In this document: in pieces, positions 14,786 to 22,363 of the stretch
Numbering within the stretch: position 1 is the first letter of the stretch
Layout: each line of letters opens with the position of its first letter
Source of the DNA: DASQPR01 sp035713725
GTDB taxonomy: Bacteria > Actinomycetota > Actinomycetes > Mycobacteriales > Micromonosporaceae
Assembly: GCA_035713725.1 (NCBI GenBank)
Contig: DASTMZ010000004.1
Coordinates: 1-32,591, forward strand
Direction of reading: 5' to 3'
Length of the DNA stretch: 32,591 bases
Notes under the pieces: generated by a model
Told to the model about the DNA's origin: nothing
Database searches by the model: none
What the model saw: only the letters and a program-made list of their open reading frames with translations
Translations under genes and position numbers: made by a program

Positions 14786-15688
14786 TCAGCCCTTCACGCC
14801 TCCCTCGTTCGCGCCGCGAACGAAGTACCGCTGGAACACCATGAACAGGATCGCGACTGGGATCGTCGCGAGCAGCGCCGCACCGAGCTTGAGCGGATAC
14901 TGCGTGCCGGCGCCGAGCGAGCCGCTGACGAGGTTGGCGACGCCACGCGGCAGGGTGAAGTATTGCGGGCTCTGGACCGCGACAAGCGTCTGCGGGAATT
15001 CGTTCCAGGAACCCTGGAAGGACAGGATCGTCAGAGTCAGCACCGCCGGCCGCACCATGGGCAGGACGACCGACCAGTACGTCCGGAAGATGCCGGCACC
15101 GTCTATGCGCGCCGCCTCCTCCATCTCGTGCGGGACCATCTCGAACGACTGCTTCATGATGAAGATGCCGGCCGCGTCGATGATCGTCGGCAGAATCAGT
15201 GCCGTGTAGCTGTCGTAGAGGCCGAGCTGGTTCAGCACCAGGAACTTCGGGATCAGCAGCACCACGCCCGGCACCGCCATCACGGCGATGACGCCTGCGA
15301 AGAGCGCCTTGCGGCCACGGAAATGCAGCCGTGCCAACGCATATCCGGCCAGCGAGTCGAAGAACACCCGGCCGAGCGTCACCAGGATCGTGATGAAGAC
15401 CGAGTTCAGCATCCACCGCGGAAAGTCGGTGCCGTCGAAGATGCGCAAGAAGCTCGCATCCGTGAACGGATGCGGGATCGGCGACAGCGGATCGGCCGCC
15501 GCGTTCGGCTCGGTCTTGAACGTGTTGCCGAGCTGGATGATGAACGGGTAGATGAAGATCAGCGCGAAGATGACCAGGACCGCGTATCCGGTGACGCGCG
15601 TGGCGATCCGCCGGGCGCGCGTGCTGCCGTCAAGTTCGCGTCGGGGCGGCGCTGGCGTCCGCCTCAGGTGCACACTCGATGCGCTCAT
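14786..15688 (-). CDS. Carbohydrate ABC transporter permease, MalG type
   Basis: This 300-residue inner-membrane permease has six predicted helices and is the second permease of the sugar importer. The coupling loop is EMEEAARIDGAGIFRTYW followed by LPMVRP, the standard EAA motif of the CUT1 family. The ATG at 15688 overlaps the stop of the first permease (ATGA). The reading frame is open well upstream, but that part is only another frame of the first permease. No ATP-binding protein follows; actinomycete CUT1 importers often share a multitasking MsiK-type ATPase encoded elsewhere. Confidence 0.93.
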   Translation of the reverse strand: MSASSVHLRRTPAPPRRELDGSTRARRIATRVTGYAVLVIFALIFIYPFIIQLGNTFKTEPNAAADPLSPIPHPFTDASFLRIFDGTDFPRWMLNSVFITILVTLGRVFFDSLAGYALARLHFRGRKALFAGVIAVMAVPGVVLLIPKFLVLNQLGLYDSYTALILPTIIDAAGIFIMKQSFEMVPHEMEEAARIDGAGIFRTYWSVVLPMVRPAVLTLTILSFQGSWNEFPQTLVAVQSPQYFTLPRGVANLVSGSLGAGTQYPLKLGAALLATIPVAILFMVFQRYFVRGANEGGVKG

Positions 15689-16971
15689 GGTAGTCGCGAC
15701 CTTTCGATGGCCGCCGCCAGCGCCGGCACCGGGATCTGTTCCTCGATCGGCGGCGATGTCGGCCGACGCCCGAACCACCGCCGCCCGCCCGGCGGCTTGT
15801 CGCGGTCCCGCATCACCCACCGTTGCAGCAACGTCATCAGCACGATGATGAGGAACAGCACGAACGAGATCGCCGCACCCGAGCCGTAGTTGAAGTCCTT
15901 GAACGCGGTCCGATAGGACAGGAACGCCGGAGTGAGCGTCGTCTTCGCCGGATTCCCTTGGCTCATCACGTAGATCTGGTCGAATACCTGCCACGTCCCG
16001 ATGAGGCCGAGTGTGATCACCAGGAATAGCGTCGGCTTCAACTGCGGCAGCGTCACATAACGCAACCGCTGCCAGCGCGTCGCGCCGTCGAGCATGCTCG
16101 CCTCGTCGAGCTCGATCGGCAGGTTCTGCAGCCCGGCAAGGAACATCAGCATGAACGTGCCGCTGGTCGTCCACACGACGAGCGTGATGATCGCGCACAT
16201 CGCGACGCTCGGCCCGGCGATCCAGTCCCACGTCGACAAGCTCAGGAAGTGCGAGTTAGCGAGCGCCGCGGGTGGGTTGTTCGGATCCACGATGCCCAGC
16301 CCGCCGAGGATGATCTGGAGCACTCCGCGCGGATCGGAGAACCACTGCGGCCCGTGGATGCCGAAGAAGTTCAGCAAAGCATTGACCGCGCCGCTGTTAG
16401 AGAACATGAATAGGAACACGACGCTGATCGCGACGGAGCTTGTCACCGAAGGAAAGTAGAACGCGGTGCGGAAGAATCCCTTGCCGCGCAACAGCCGCCC
16501 GTTGACGACGAGCGCAAGAGCGAGCGCCAGCACGGTCTGCAATGGCACCACGAGCAGCACGTAGTAGAAGTTGTTGCGGATGCTCGTCATGAAGTCTTCG
16601 CGGGCGAGGCCGTCGACCGTGAACAGGTGCGTGTAGTTGGACGCGCCGACCAGAGGCGTACTCGACGAGAAGGGGCTGCCGACGCCGCTCCAGTTCGTGA
16701 AGCTCACGAACAGCGCCATGAGGATCGGCAGCAACAGGAACACGCCGAGGATCACGATGGCCGGCGCGACGAACGTCCAGCCGGCGATGCCCTGCCGGCC
16801 ATAGATGCGGTTCGGCCGCCGTCGTGGTGCCGGTCCGTCCGCGCCGCGCGGTCCCGCCCAGCGTCTGACCGGTACCCGCAACTCCAGCGCGCTGGCCGCG
16901 GAGCGCTGGCGTGGCGTACCGGTCCCGCCGGCGCCCAACGGACCAGATGGGTCGTTCGACGTAGTTGTCAC
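15685..16971 (-). CDS. Carbohydrate ABC transporter permease, MalF type
   Basis: This 428-residue permease is the first of the CUT1 pair. A long Gly/Pro/Arg-rich cytosolic N-terminus (about 70 residues) precedes the helices that begin at GWTFVAPAIVILGV. The EAA loop reads ELDEASMLDGATRWQRLRY and then LPQLKP. The start is GTG 16971, placed 6 nt after a clear AAGGGAG ribosome site; an in-frame start 81 bp upstream would lie in the intergenic hairpin region. It is separated from the binding-protein gene by 98 bp holding a strong hairpin and overlaps the second permease by 4 bp. Confidence 0.93.
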   Translation of the reverse strand: MTTTSNDPSGPLGAGGTGTPRQRSAASALELRVPVRRWAGPRGADGPAPRRRPNRIYGRQGIAGWTFVAPAIVILGVFLLLPILMALFVSFTNWSGVGSPFSSSTPLVGASNYTHLFTVDGLAREDFMTSIRNNFYYVLLVVPLQTVLALALALVVNGRLLRGKGFFRTAFYFPSVTSSVAISVVFLFMFSNSGAVNALLNFFGIHGPQWFSDPRGVLQIILGGLGIVDPNNPPAALANSHFLSLSTWDWIAGPSVAMCAIITLVVWTTSGTFMLMFLAGLQNLPIELDEASMLDGATRWQRLRYVTLPQLKPTLFLVITLGLIGTWQVFDQIYVMSQGNPAKTTLTPAFLSYRTAFKDFNYGSGAAISFVLFLIIVLMTLLQRWVMRDRDKPPGGRRWFGRRPTSPPIEEQIPVPALAAAIERSRLP

Positions 16972-17024
16972 GGCCGCTCCCTTCGACGTGGGGCGAGAGA
17001 CGACGGAGGCGTTCGTGTCGGGTA

Positions 17025-17064
17025 CGCCGGTGTGGCGTGCGGGGGGACACACGCCACACCGGCG
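17025..17064 (-). terminator. Intra-operon hairpin after the sugar-binding protein gene
   Basis: CGCCGGTGTGGCGTG (17025-17039) and its perfect complement (17050-17064) form a 15-bp stem with a 10-nt loop. It starts 5 nt after the binding-protein stop, inside the operon. It probably causes partial termination or protects the upstream message from 3' decay, so that binding protein exceeds permease. Confidence 0.75.
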
Positions 17065-17069
17065 GGCCG

Positions 17070-18314
17070 TCAGCCCTTCAACGCGGCACTCAGGTTCGTC
17101 TGCAACTTTTGCAGAATCGCCTGCGGGCTCCCGTTGGTGGTCAGGCTGCCGAGTTGACTGTCGAAGTCCGCCAGCACCGAGTCGACCTTCGCCACGGTGA
17201 GCGGGCCTTGTGCGTACTGCGCGCCGTCGATGAAGGCGGCGTCATCCGGGAACTGCTGGAGGTAATCGGCCTTCGCCGACTGGCGGGACGGCATGACGCC
17301 GAACGCCTTGGCGAACGTGAGCTGCTGGGCCTTGGCCGTCATGTACTCCACGAACTTCACGGCCTGATCCTTGAACTTGCTCTTGGCCGAGATGCCCCAG
17401 CACTGGGTGAACGACAGCGTGCCTTGACCGGCCGGGCCGGCGGGCAGCGGCTTCACTTCGTACTTGATGTTGGGGTAGTCGCTCGTCATGGCGCCACGGA
17501 TCCAGTTGCCCTCCATCGCCATGGCGGTCTTGCCCTTGCCGAACGCCTCGCCGCCCCAGCCCGCGTCGACCTGCTTCGGGTAGACCGCGAGGCCCTGCTT
17601 CAGCAGCATCTGGACGAATTGCAGCGCCTGCAGGTTCTGTGGCGAGTCGGCGGTGGCCTGGGTGTCGTCCTTGTTGGCCCACCAGCCGCCGTTCTCCACC
17701 ACGAACGCGCCGAGACGGTCGCGCGTGTCCGCGGTCGCGAGCGGCGTGATGCCGGCCGCCTTCAGCTTCTTCGACACCGTGACGAGCTGGTCCCAAGTGG
17801 TCGGAATGTCGGCGTCGGTCAGTTTCGCCTTCGCCCACAGATCCGTGTTGATCTCCAGCGCAAGCGTCGAGAAGTCCTTCGGGATGCAGTAGAGCTGGCC
17901 TTGGAACGTGAACGTCTGGCGCAGCGACTGGTAGAAGTCGTTCGCGTCGGGCACCTTGCTGCCGTACGGGTAGAGCGCGCCGATGCTCGCGTAGTCCGCG
18001 AACCGTGACGCGTCGACGTAGAAAAGGTCCGGCGGGTTGCCGCCGGCGAACGCCTGGCCGAGTTGCTGGCCGATGTCCTGCGCCGGGTTCACGGTGACCG
18101 TGTTGCCGGTGCTGGACGCGAAGGCCGCAGCCGCCTGCTTGACCGCGTCGGTCTCGGCTTGGCCGGACGATGCGATCAGAACCTGCAGGTTTGCCGGCCC
18201 CGCCTTCTGGGTGGTGCTGCTGTTCTTGTTGAATCCGCTGCCGCACGCCGCGCTCGCGAGCACGAGTGCCACGGCGGCGAGTGCTAAGCCGCCTCGGCGG
18301 AGTCGTCGGGTCAT
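17070..18314 (-). CDS. Carbohydrate ABC transporter substrate-binding lipoprotein
   Basis: This 414-residue extracellular solute-binding protein (family 1, MalE-like) delivers a sugar to the two permeases downstream. The signal peptide MTRRLRRGGLALAAVAL ends in lipobox ASAAC (Cys24). The mature protein shows DLFYVDASRFADYA, the YCIPKDFSTLAL region and MAMEGNWIRGAM, typical of CUT1 binding proteins. ATG 18314 follows a strong AAGGAGGG site. Many tryptophans and aromatic residues fit an oligosaccharide ligand, but its identity is not determinable. It lies 91 bp after the lacI stop on the same strand. That gap holds a tandem repeat and a candidate operator. Confidence 0.93.
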   Translation of the reverse strand: MTRRLRRGGLALAAVALVLASAACGSGFNKNSSTTQKAGPANLQVLIASSGQAETDAVKQAAAAFASSTGNTVTVNPAQDIGQQLGQAFAGGNPPDLFYVDASRFADYASIGALYPYGSKVPDANDFYQSLRQTFTFQGQLYCIPKDFSTLALEINTDLWAKAKLTDADIPTTWDQLVTVSKKLKAAGITPLATADTRDRLGAFVVENGGWWANKDDTQATADSPQNLQALQFVQMLLKQGLAVYPKQVDAGWGGEAFGKGKTAMAMEGNWIRGAMTSDYPNIKYEVKPLPAGPAGQGTLSFTQCWGISAKSKFKDQAVKFVEYMTAKAQQLTFAKAFGVMPSRQSAKADYLQQFPDDAAFIDGAQYAQGPLTVAKVDSVLADFDSQLGSLTTNGSPQAILQKLQTNLSAALKG

Positions 18315-18339
18315 CGATGTCCCTCCTTCGGGGGTGAGG

Positions 18340-18349
18340 CGTTCGAATC
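18340..18349. promoter_or_regulatory. Candidate LacI operator before the ABC operon
   Basis: CGTTCGAATC is an imperfect palindrome with a TTCGAA core and a central CG, as is usual for LacI-family sites. It is centred about 30 bp before the binding-protein ATG. It resembles the perfect palindrome GTTTCGAAAC at 19521. Confidence 0.35.
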
Positions 18350-18357
18350 GGGTGGAG

Positions 18358-18426
18358 CGTCAACCGGGGTCCCGGATGACCGCCAACCGGGGTCCCGGAT
18401 GACCGTCAACCGGAGTCCCGGATGAC
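18358..18426. repeat. 23-bp tandem repeat over the lacI stop codon
   Basis: There are three 23-bp units at 18358-18380, 18381-18403 and 18404-18426. Units 1 and 2 differ at one base; unit 3 differs from unit 1 at one base. Unit 3 encodes the end of LacI on the minus strand (V-I-R-D-S-G-stop; stop at 18406-18408). The other two units are downstream copies in the gap before the ABC operon. Confidence 0.92.
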
Positions 18427-19449
18427 GAGGCGAGGTGCGAGCAACACGTGGCGGGTCACCGGTTCACCGGCGGCGCCGTTCACGGTTGCCGCGGAGTATT
18501 CGTTCGCCGTGACGGGTGTCGTCGCGGCGAGCCGGTCGCCGAGCAGCAGCGCGAGAGTGCGCACGCACTCCGCGGCCGCCTCGGCGAGCGGCTGACGGAC
18601 GGTGGAGAGGCCGGCCGCCTGTGCCATCGGACTATCGTCAAAGCCGACCACCGCGAGGCCGCCGACCCGCCATGCGCCGAGCGCGAGCGTGTCACTCGCA
18701 CAGACCACAGCGGTGGGTGGCTCCGGCTCGGCGAGCAGATCGCGCGCCATGCGATCGCCCTCGCTGACGCCGTCTACGGTGTGCCGGGACAGGCCGTCGG
18801 TGTGCAGGCCGGCCGCGCGCACGGTGGCCGCCCAGCCGGCACGTCGGTCGTCCCCGACGCCCGAACCGGGTGGCCAGCCGATGAACGCGACGCGTCGATG
18901 GCCGGCGGCGATCAGGTGGCGGGCCGCCGCCGCGGTGCCCGCGGCGCCGTCGACGTCGACCCAGCTGTGCCGCTCCGGCGCGCCCCACGGGCGGCCGAAC
19001 GTGGTGAACGGTACGGCGTGCTGGAGCAGCCACGCGGTACGCGTGTCGTCGTGGTGAGTTTGGGTCAGGACGAAGCCGTCGAGCGCGTAGGTGGCGAGCA
19101 ACTCGTCGTACGTCTCGATCTCGGCTTCGTCGTCGCCGGCCGTATACAGCACGATGCGGTACCCGGCCGGTGCCGCGTTCTCGGTCAGTCCGTGCAGGAA
19201 TCGGTCCAGCACGGCCTGCTCGATGCCGTTGCGTACCGGATCGATGCGGACCCCGATCAGCCGGGACCGCCCGGTGCGCATCTGGCGCGCGGCGAGGTTC
19301 GTCCGGTAGCCCAGCTCCTCGATTGCCGCGATGACGCGTGCCCGTGTCACGTCGCGCACCATGTCCGGCGCGTTGAGGACATTGGACACCGTCTGCCGCG
19401 AGACGTTCGCGTGTCGCGCGACCGTGGCAATCGTGACCTTTGACGGCAT
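18406..19449 (-). CDS. LacI-family transcriptional regulator
   Basis: This 347-residue repressor has an N-terminal LacI helix-turn-helix (VTIATVARHANVSRQTVSNVLN region, residues 5-26), a hinge helix (LAARQMRTGRSRLIG) and a periplasmic-binding-like effector domain ending with VIRDSG. It very probably controls the sugar importer and the neighbouring glucosidase in response to the imported sugar or a breakdown product. I chose ATG 19449 because it immediately precedes the DNA-binding domain. Upstream in-frame codons reach 19557 but would run through the operator palindromes. It is divergent from glucosidase copy 2 and co-directional with the importer. Confidence 0.92.
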   Translation of the reverse strand: MPSKVTIATVARHANVSRQTVSNVLNAPDMVRDVTRARVIAAIEELGYRTNLAARQMRTGRSRLIGVRIDPVRNGIEQAVLDRFLHGLTENAAPAGYRIVLYTAGDDEAEIETYDELLATYALDGFVLTQTHHDDTRTAWLLQHAVPFTTFGRPWGAPERHSWVDVDGAAGTAAAARHLIAAGHRRVAFIGWPPGSGVGDDRRAGWAATVRAAGLHTDGLSRHTVDGVSEGDRMARDLLAEPEPPTAVVCASDTLALGAWRVGGLAVVGFDDSPMAQAAGLSTVRQPLAEAAAECVRTLALLLGDRLAATTPVTANEYSAATVNGAAGEPVTRHVLLAPRLVIRDSG

Positions 19450-19467
19450 GAGCCCCGCCTTATAGGT

Positions 19468-19479
19468 TTGATCGTTCAA
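19468..19479. promoter_or_regulatory. LacI-type operator 1
   Basis: TTGATCGTTCAA is a near-perfect palindrome (TTGA-n-CG-n-TCAA) with the central CG expected for LacI-family binding. It lies 19 bp before the lacI start, next to a TATAAG sequence that may be its -10 element, so autorepression is likely. Confidence 0.6.
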
Positions 19480-19497
19480 GGAGCCGTGCGTCATCAT

Positions 19498-19509
19498 TGG
19501 ATCGTTCAA
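19498..19509. promoter_or_regulatory. LacI-type operator 2
   Basis: TGGATCGTTCAA repeats operator 1 with one mismatch in the left arm. The centres are exactly 30 bp apart, about three helical turns, which suits two dimers on the same DNA face. Confidence 0.5.
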
Positions 19510-19520
19510 GTTCACCGGAT

Positions 19521-19530
19521 GTTTCGAAAC
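19521..19530. promoter_or_regulatory. Perfect CG-centred palindrome before glucosidase 2
   Basis: GTTTCGAAAC is a perfect 10-bp palindrome, 22 bp from the centre of operator 2 and about 110 bp before the glucosidase start. It may be a third LacI-family site. Confidence 0.4.
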
Positions 19531-19638
19531 TGTCCCGCCGTACGCGTCCATTGTCAAGTCCGAACGGTCAGGTCGACGGGTGCCGAAGGGTCACCCCGCA
19601 CCGGACGCTCGGTCGATGTGGACGTACGAGGAGGTGCG

Positions 19639-21936
19639 ATGCCCCCGCCCGACGACGAACGACACGCCGAGCCGCCGGTCCCGGACCAGCTTGGCCCGCC
19701 GACCCTCGAAACACGTGACGAGCGCCGAGACATACAACGTCTCGGCGCCGACGCTGCCGCCCAGATCCCCGCACAGGCGGAGGCACGACCGACGGCGCAC
19801 TTTGGACCTGCGCCGATCCATCGGCTGGTGGCGACCGTCTGCGCACCTGCGTGCGTGCTCGCCGACGCGGACGGACAGCTGCGGCCGCTCGGTGTCGCGG
19901 GCCTTTACGTCGGCGACACGCGCGCGTTGCGCCGTGCGGTCGTCACCGTCGACGGCGCGGAGCCGGATCCGCTCGGCTGGCAGCATGACGGCCCGGGCAT
20001 CACCACGTTCTTCGCGACCATCCGCGAGATGGGCGACCCGATTCCCGACCCGACCGTACGGCTCGATCGCACCCGCAGCGTCCGCTCGGATGGGCTCGAC
20101 GAGACGATCCGCGTCCGGTCCACCGCGACCGCGCCGGTCCGCGCCGAAGTGACGCTGCAACTGGACTGCGACCTCACTCCGATGGAGTTGGCCCGTGCCG
20201 GCCGCTGGCGGTCGATGGCCGCCGCGGGGCTGGACGGCAACGAGCTGGTTTGGACAGACGGCGGCGCGACCGTACGAGTCAGCGGCGCCAACGCGACGGT
20301 ACGGGTCGCGGACCCGGCCGTCGGGCTCGCGACCGCCGTGCTGACGTGGCAGATCGAGCTGCGTACCGACGAGGAGGTCACGCTGCGCTGGTCCGTGCGG
20401 GTACGGGAACCAACCGCGGTGGTTGTCACGCCGCCCGGCCCGGTCGACTGGTCGCGCCCGACCATCACGGCGGCGGATCCGCGCATCGCCCGACTGGTCG
20501 AACGCGCCATCGACGACCTCACGTCGCTGCGCGTCGCGGAGCCTGGCCAGCCGCACGACGCGTTCATCGCGGCCGGCGTGCCGTGGTTCCTCACCCTCTT
20601 CGGGCGCGACAGCATCTGGGCGGCACGCATGATGCTGCCGCTCGGCACGTCGGTCGCGGAGGGCACGCTGCGCGCGCTGGCCCGTCGCCAGGGATCCCAT
20701 CTAGACGCGGCATCCGGCGAAGCGCCCGGCAAGATCATGCATGAGCTTCGACGTCGGGACACCCGACTGACGCTGCCCGGGGCACCGTCGGCCGGGCCGG
20801 ACGGGCCGACCGTCTACTACGGCACGGTCGACGCCACGCTGCTGTGGATCAGCCTGCTTGCCGACGCGTGGCGGTGGGGCCTGCCGGACCGTACGGTCGC
20901 CGGGTTCCTGCCGACGCTGCGGGGCGCGCTGGGCTGGCTCGAGCGGTACGCCGATCCGAACGGCGACGGGTTCATCGAATACTTCGACGTGACCGGTCGG
21001 GGCCTCGCCAACCAGGGGTGGAAGGACTCCGGCACCGCGGTGCGCTTCCATGACGGCCGGATGGCCACGCCGCCGATCGCGCTGTGTGAAGTACAGGGGT
21101 ACGCACACCGCGCAGCGCTCGACGCGGCCCGGCTGCTCGAGGCGTTCGGAGACGCGGACCATGTCGACGCACTCGCCGATCCGGACCACTGGCGCGGCTA
21201 CGCGGCGAACCTCGCCGACGCGTTCCGTGGCCGGTTCTGGCGCACCGGACCGCTCGGCGCGTTCCCGGCGCAGGGCATCGACGGCACCGGGCACCCGATC
21301 GACGCGCTCACCAGCAACATCGGCCACCTGCTCGGCACCGGGCTGCTGAACCCCGCCGAGGAGTCGACGGTCGCGGCGCTGCTCGGCGCCCCGGAGCTGT
21401 CCGGCGGGTACGGCCTGCGGACCATGTCGACTTTGGACGGCGCGTACGACCCGATGACGTACCACTGCGGTTCGATCTGGCCCCACGACACCGCGATCGC
21501 GCTGCTCGGCCTCGCCTCGATGGCGAGCGACCACCACGCCCGCGGTGCTGCCACCACGCTCATCGACGGTCTGCTCGCCGCCGCCGACGCGTTCGACTAC
21601 CGCCTTCCCGAGTTGTATAGCGGCGATGCCCGCGACGAGGTGTCCCGGCCGCTCGCGCACCCCGCCGCGTGCCGACCTCAGGCCTGGTCGGCGGCGGCCG
21701 GCATCGCCCTGCTGCAGGCGCTGCTTGGCCTTTCCGTTGACGTACCGGCCGGGGATGTATCCATCACGCCGATGATGGCCGGCCCGCTTCGCGTTGCCGG
21801 ACTCCGGATCGGCGAACGGCTCGTAGACATCGACGTCGATGCCTCGGGTCGCGTTGAAATGACCGGCGCGGCGGCGGCCGGCGACCACGAGGGAGCAGCG
21901 TTCGCCGGCCGACCGATGCCCGCGCCGCGACGGTAA
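19639..21936 (+). CDS. Glycogen-debranching-type glucosidase, copy 2
   Basis: This 765-residue cytosolic paralogue of the 12557-14683 product has the same layout. A polar extension of about 55 residues is followed by the N-terminal beta domain (APACVLADADGQLRPLG) and the (alpha/alpha)6 barrel with VPWFLTLFGRDS, YYGTVDATLLW, DPNGDGFIEYFD, LANQGWKDSGT and HCGSIWPHDTA. It should act on alpha-glucosidic linkages, probably of the sugar brought in by the neighbouring importer. ATG 19639 follows GAGGAGG at 6 nt; the open frame extends upstream through the operators without domain content. It is divergent from lacI and likely under its control. Sequence differences from copy 1 throughout the barrel suggest different linkage or chain-length preference. 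Confidence 0.88.
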   Translation: MPPPDDERHAEPPVPDQLGPPTLETRDERRDIQRLGADAAAQIPAQAEARPTAHFGPAPIHRLVATVCAPACVLADADGQLRPLGVAGLYVGDTRALRRAVVTVDGAEPDPLGWQHDGPGITTFFATIREMGDPIPDPTVRLDRTRSVRSDGLDETIRVRSTATAPVRAEVTLQLDCDLTPMELARAGRWRSMAAAGLDGNELVWTDGGATVRVSGANATVRVADPAVGLATAVLTWQIELRTDEEVTLRWSVRVREPTAVVVTPPGPVDWSRPTITAADPRIARLVERAIDDLTSLRVAEPGQPHDAFIAAGVPWFLTLFGRDSIWAARMMLPLGTSVAEGTLRALARRQGSHLDAASGEAPGKIMHELRRRDTRLTLPGAPSAGPDGPTVYYGTVDATLLWISLLADAWRWGLPDRTVAGFLPTLRGALGWLERYADPNGDGFIEYFDVTGRGLANQGWKDSGTAVRFHDGRMATPPIALCEVQGYAHRAALDAARLLEAFGDADHVDALADPDHWRGYAANLADAFRGRFWRTGPLGAFPAQGIDGTGHPIDALTSNIGHLLGTGLLNPAEESTVAALLGAPELSGGYGLRTMSTLDGAYDPMTYHCGSIWPHDTAIALLGLASMASDHHARGAATTLIDGLLAAADAFDYRLPELYSGDARDEVSRPLAHPAACRPQAWSAAAGIALLQALLGLSVDVPAGDVSITPMMAGPLRVAGLRIGERLVDIDVDASGRVEMTGAAAAGDHEGAAFAGRPMPAPRR

Positions 21937-22363
21937 CCTCGCTGCGACGGGTGCGCGTAGCTGAACCGGCTGCGTGGCAACGGCCCAACCGCTCCGTGTG
22001 GTGGTGGATGTCGCGTCCGGACACCGATGTCCGGCTCCGCGCCGAGCGGCCGTGGAGAGAGCCGCCGGCGGCGACACAGCGCTGCCCCGAGCGCGTTGCG
22101 CGCGCATATTTCGTGCGTGTCACGCTCCGACCATCGATGTCGGTCGGGATCTCGTCGCACACGCCACCCTGTGGCACACTGGCTGCCGTGACGCGACCAA
22201 GCTGGGCGCCCAGCGGCGTCGATGTCGAAATGGGCAGGCCACGCGTCGCGGGTCCCTTATCGGGGTACCCAAGTGTGGTGATCGAAAATGCGGCAGGGCG
22301 CGATCTTCGCGGCGCGGAAAGCGTCGGAATCTCGCCTGCGCAACCGATCGGTGGGGCATAGCG
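21937..22363. other. 427-bp intergenic region without a supported gene
   Basis: This gap lies between glucosidase 2 and the c-di-GMP protein. One frame is open from 21951 to 22361, but its codon use (many A/T third positions, rare codons) is unlike the neighbours. The right half is rich in potential stems, but I could not match it to a known riboswitch. The promoter of the downstream gene should lie here. Confidence 0.6.
22017..22034 (+). terminator. Possible terminator of glucosidase 2
   Basis: CCGGACA-ccga-TGTCCGG is a 7-bp stem with a 4-nt loop, about 80 bp after the stop codon. It has no U-tract. Confidence 0.3.

Noticed and set aside
19468..19638. Earlier start for glucosidase 2 at 19468
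   Set aside because: It would translate through the operator palindromes and add 57 residues without domain content; ATG 19639 has a strong GAGGAGG site.
21951..22361. 136-codon open frame ending 2 nt before the c-di-GMP gene
   Set aside because: Codon use has many A/T third positions and rare codons compared with real neighbours, the protein has no recognisable family, and no ribosome site precedes it.
22240..22363. Possible c-di-GMP (GEMM) riboswitch in the leader of the GGDEF-EAL gene
   Set aside because: Several stems can be drawn and there is a GCAGGGC-like stretch, but the conserved tetraloop/receptor and paired core of GEMM could not be aligned by eye. A covariance-model search would decide.
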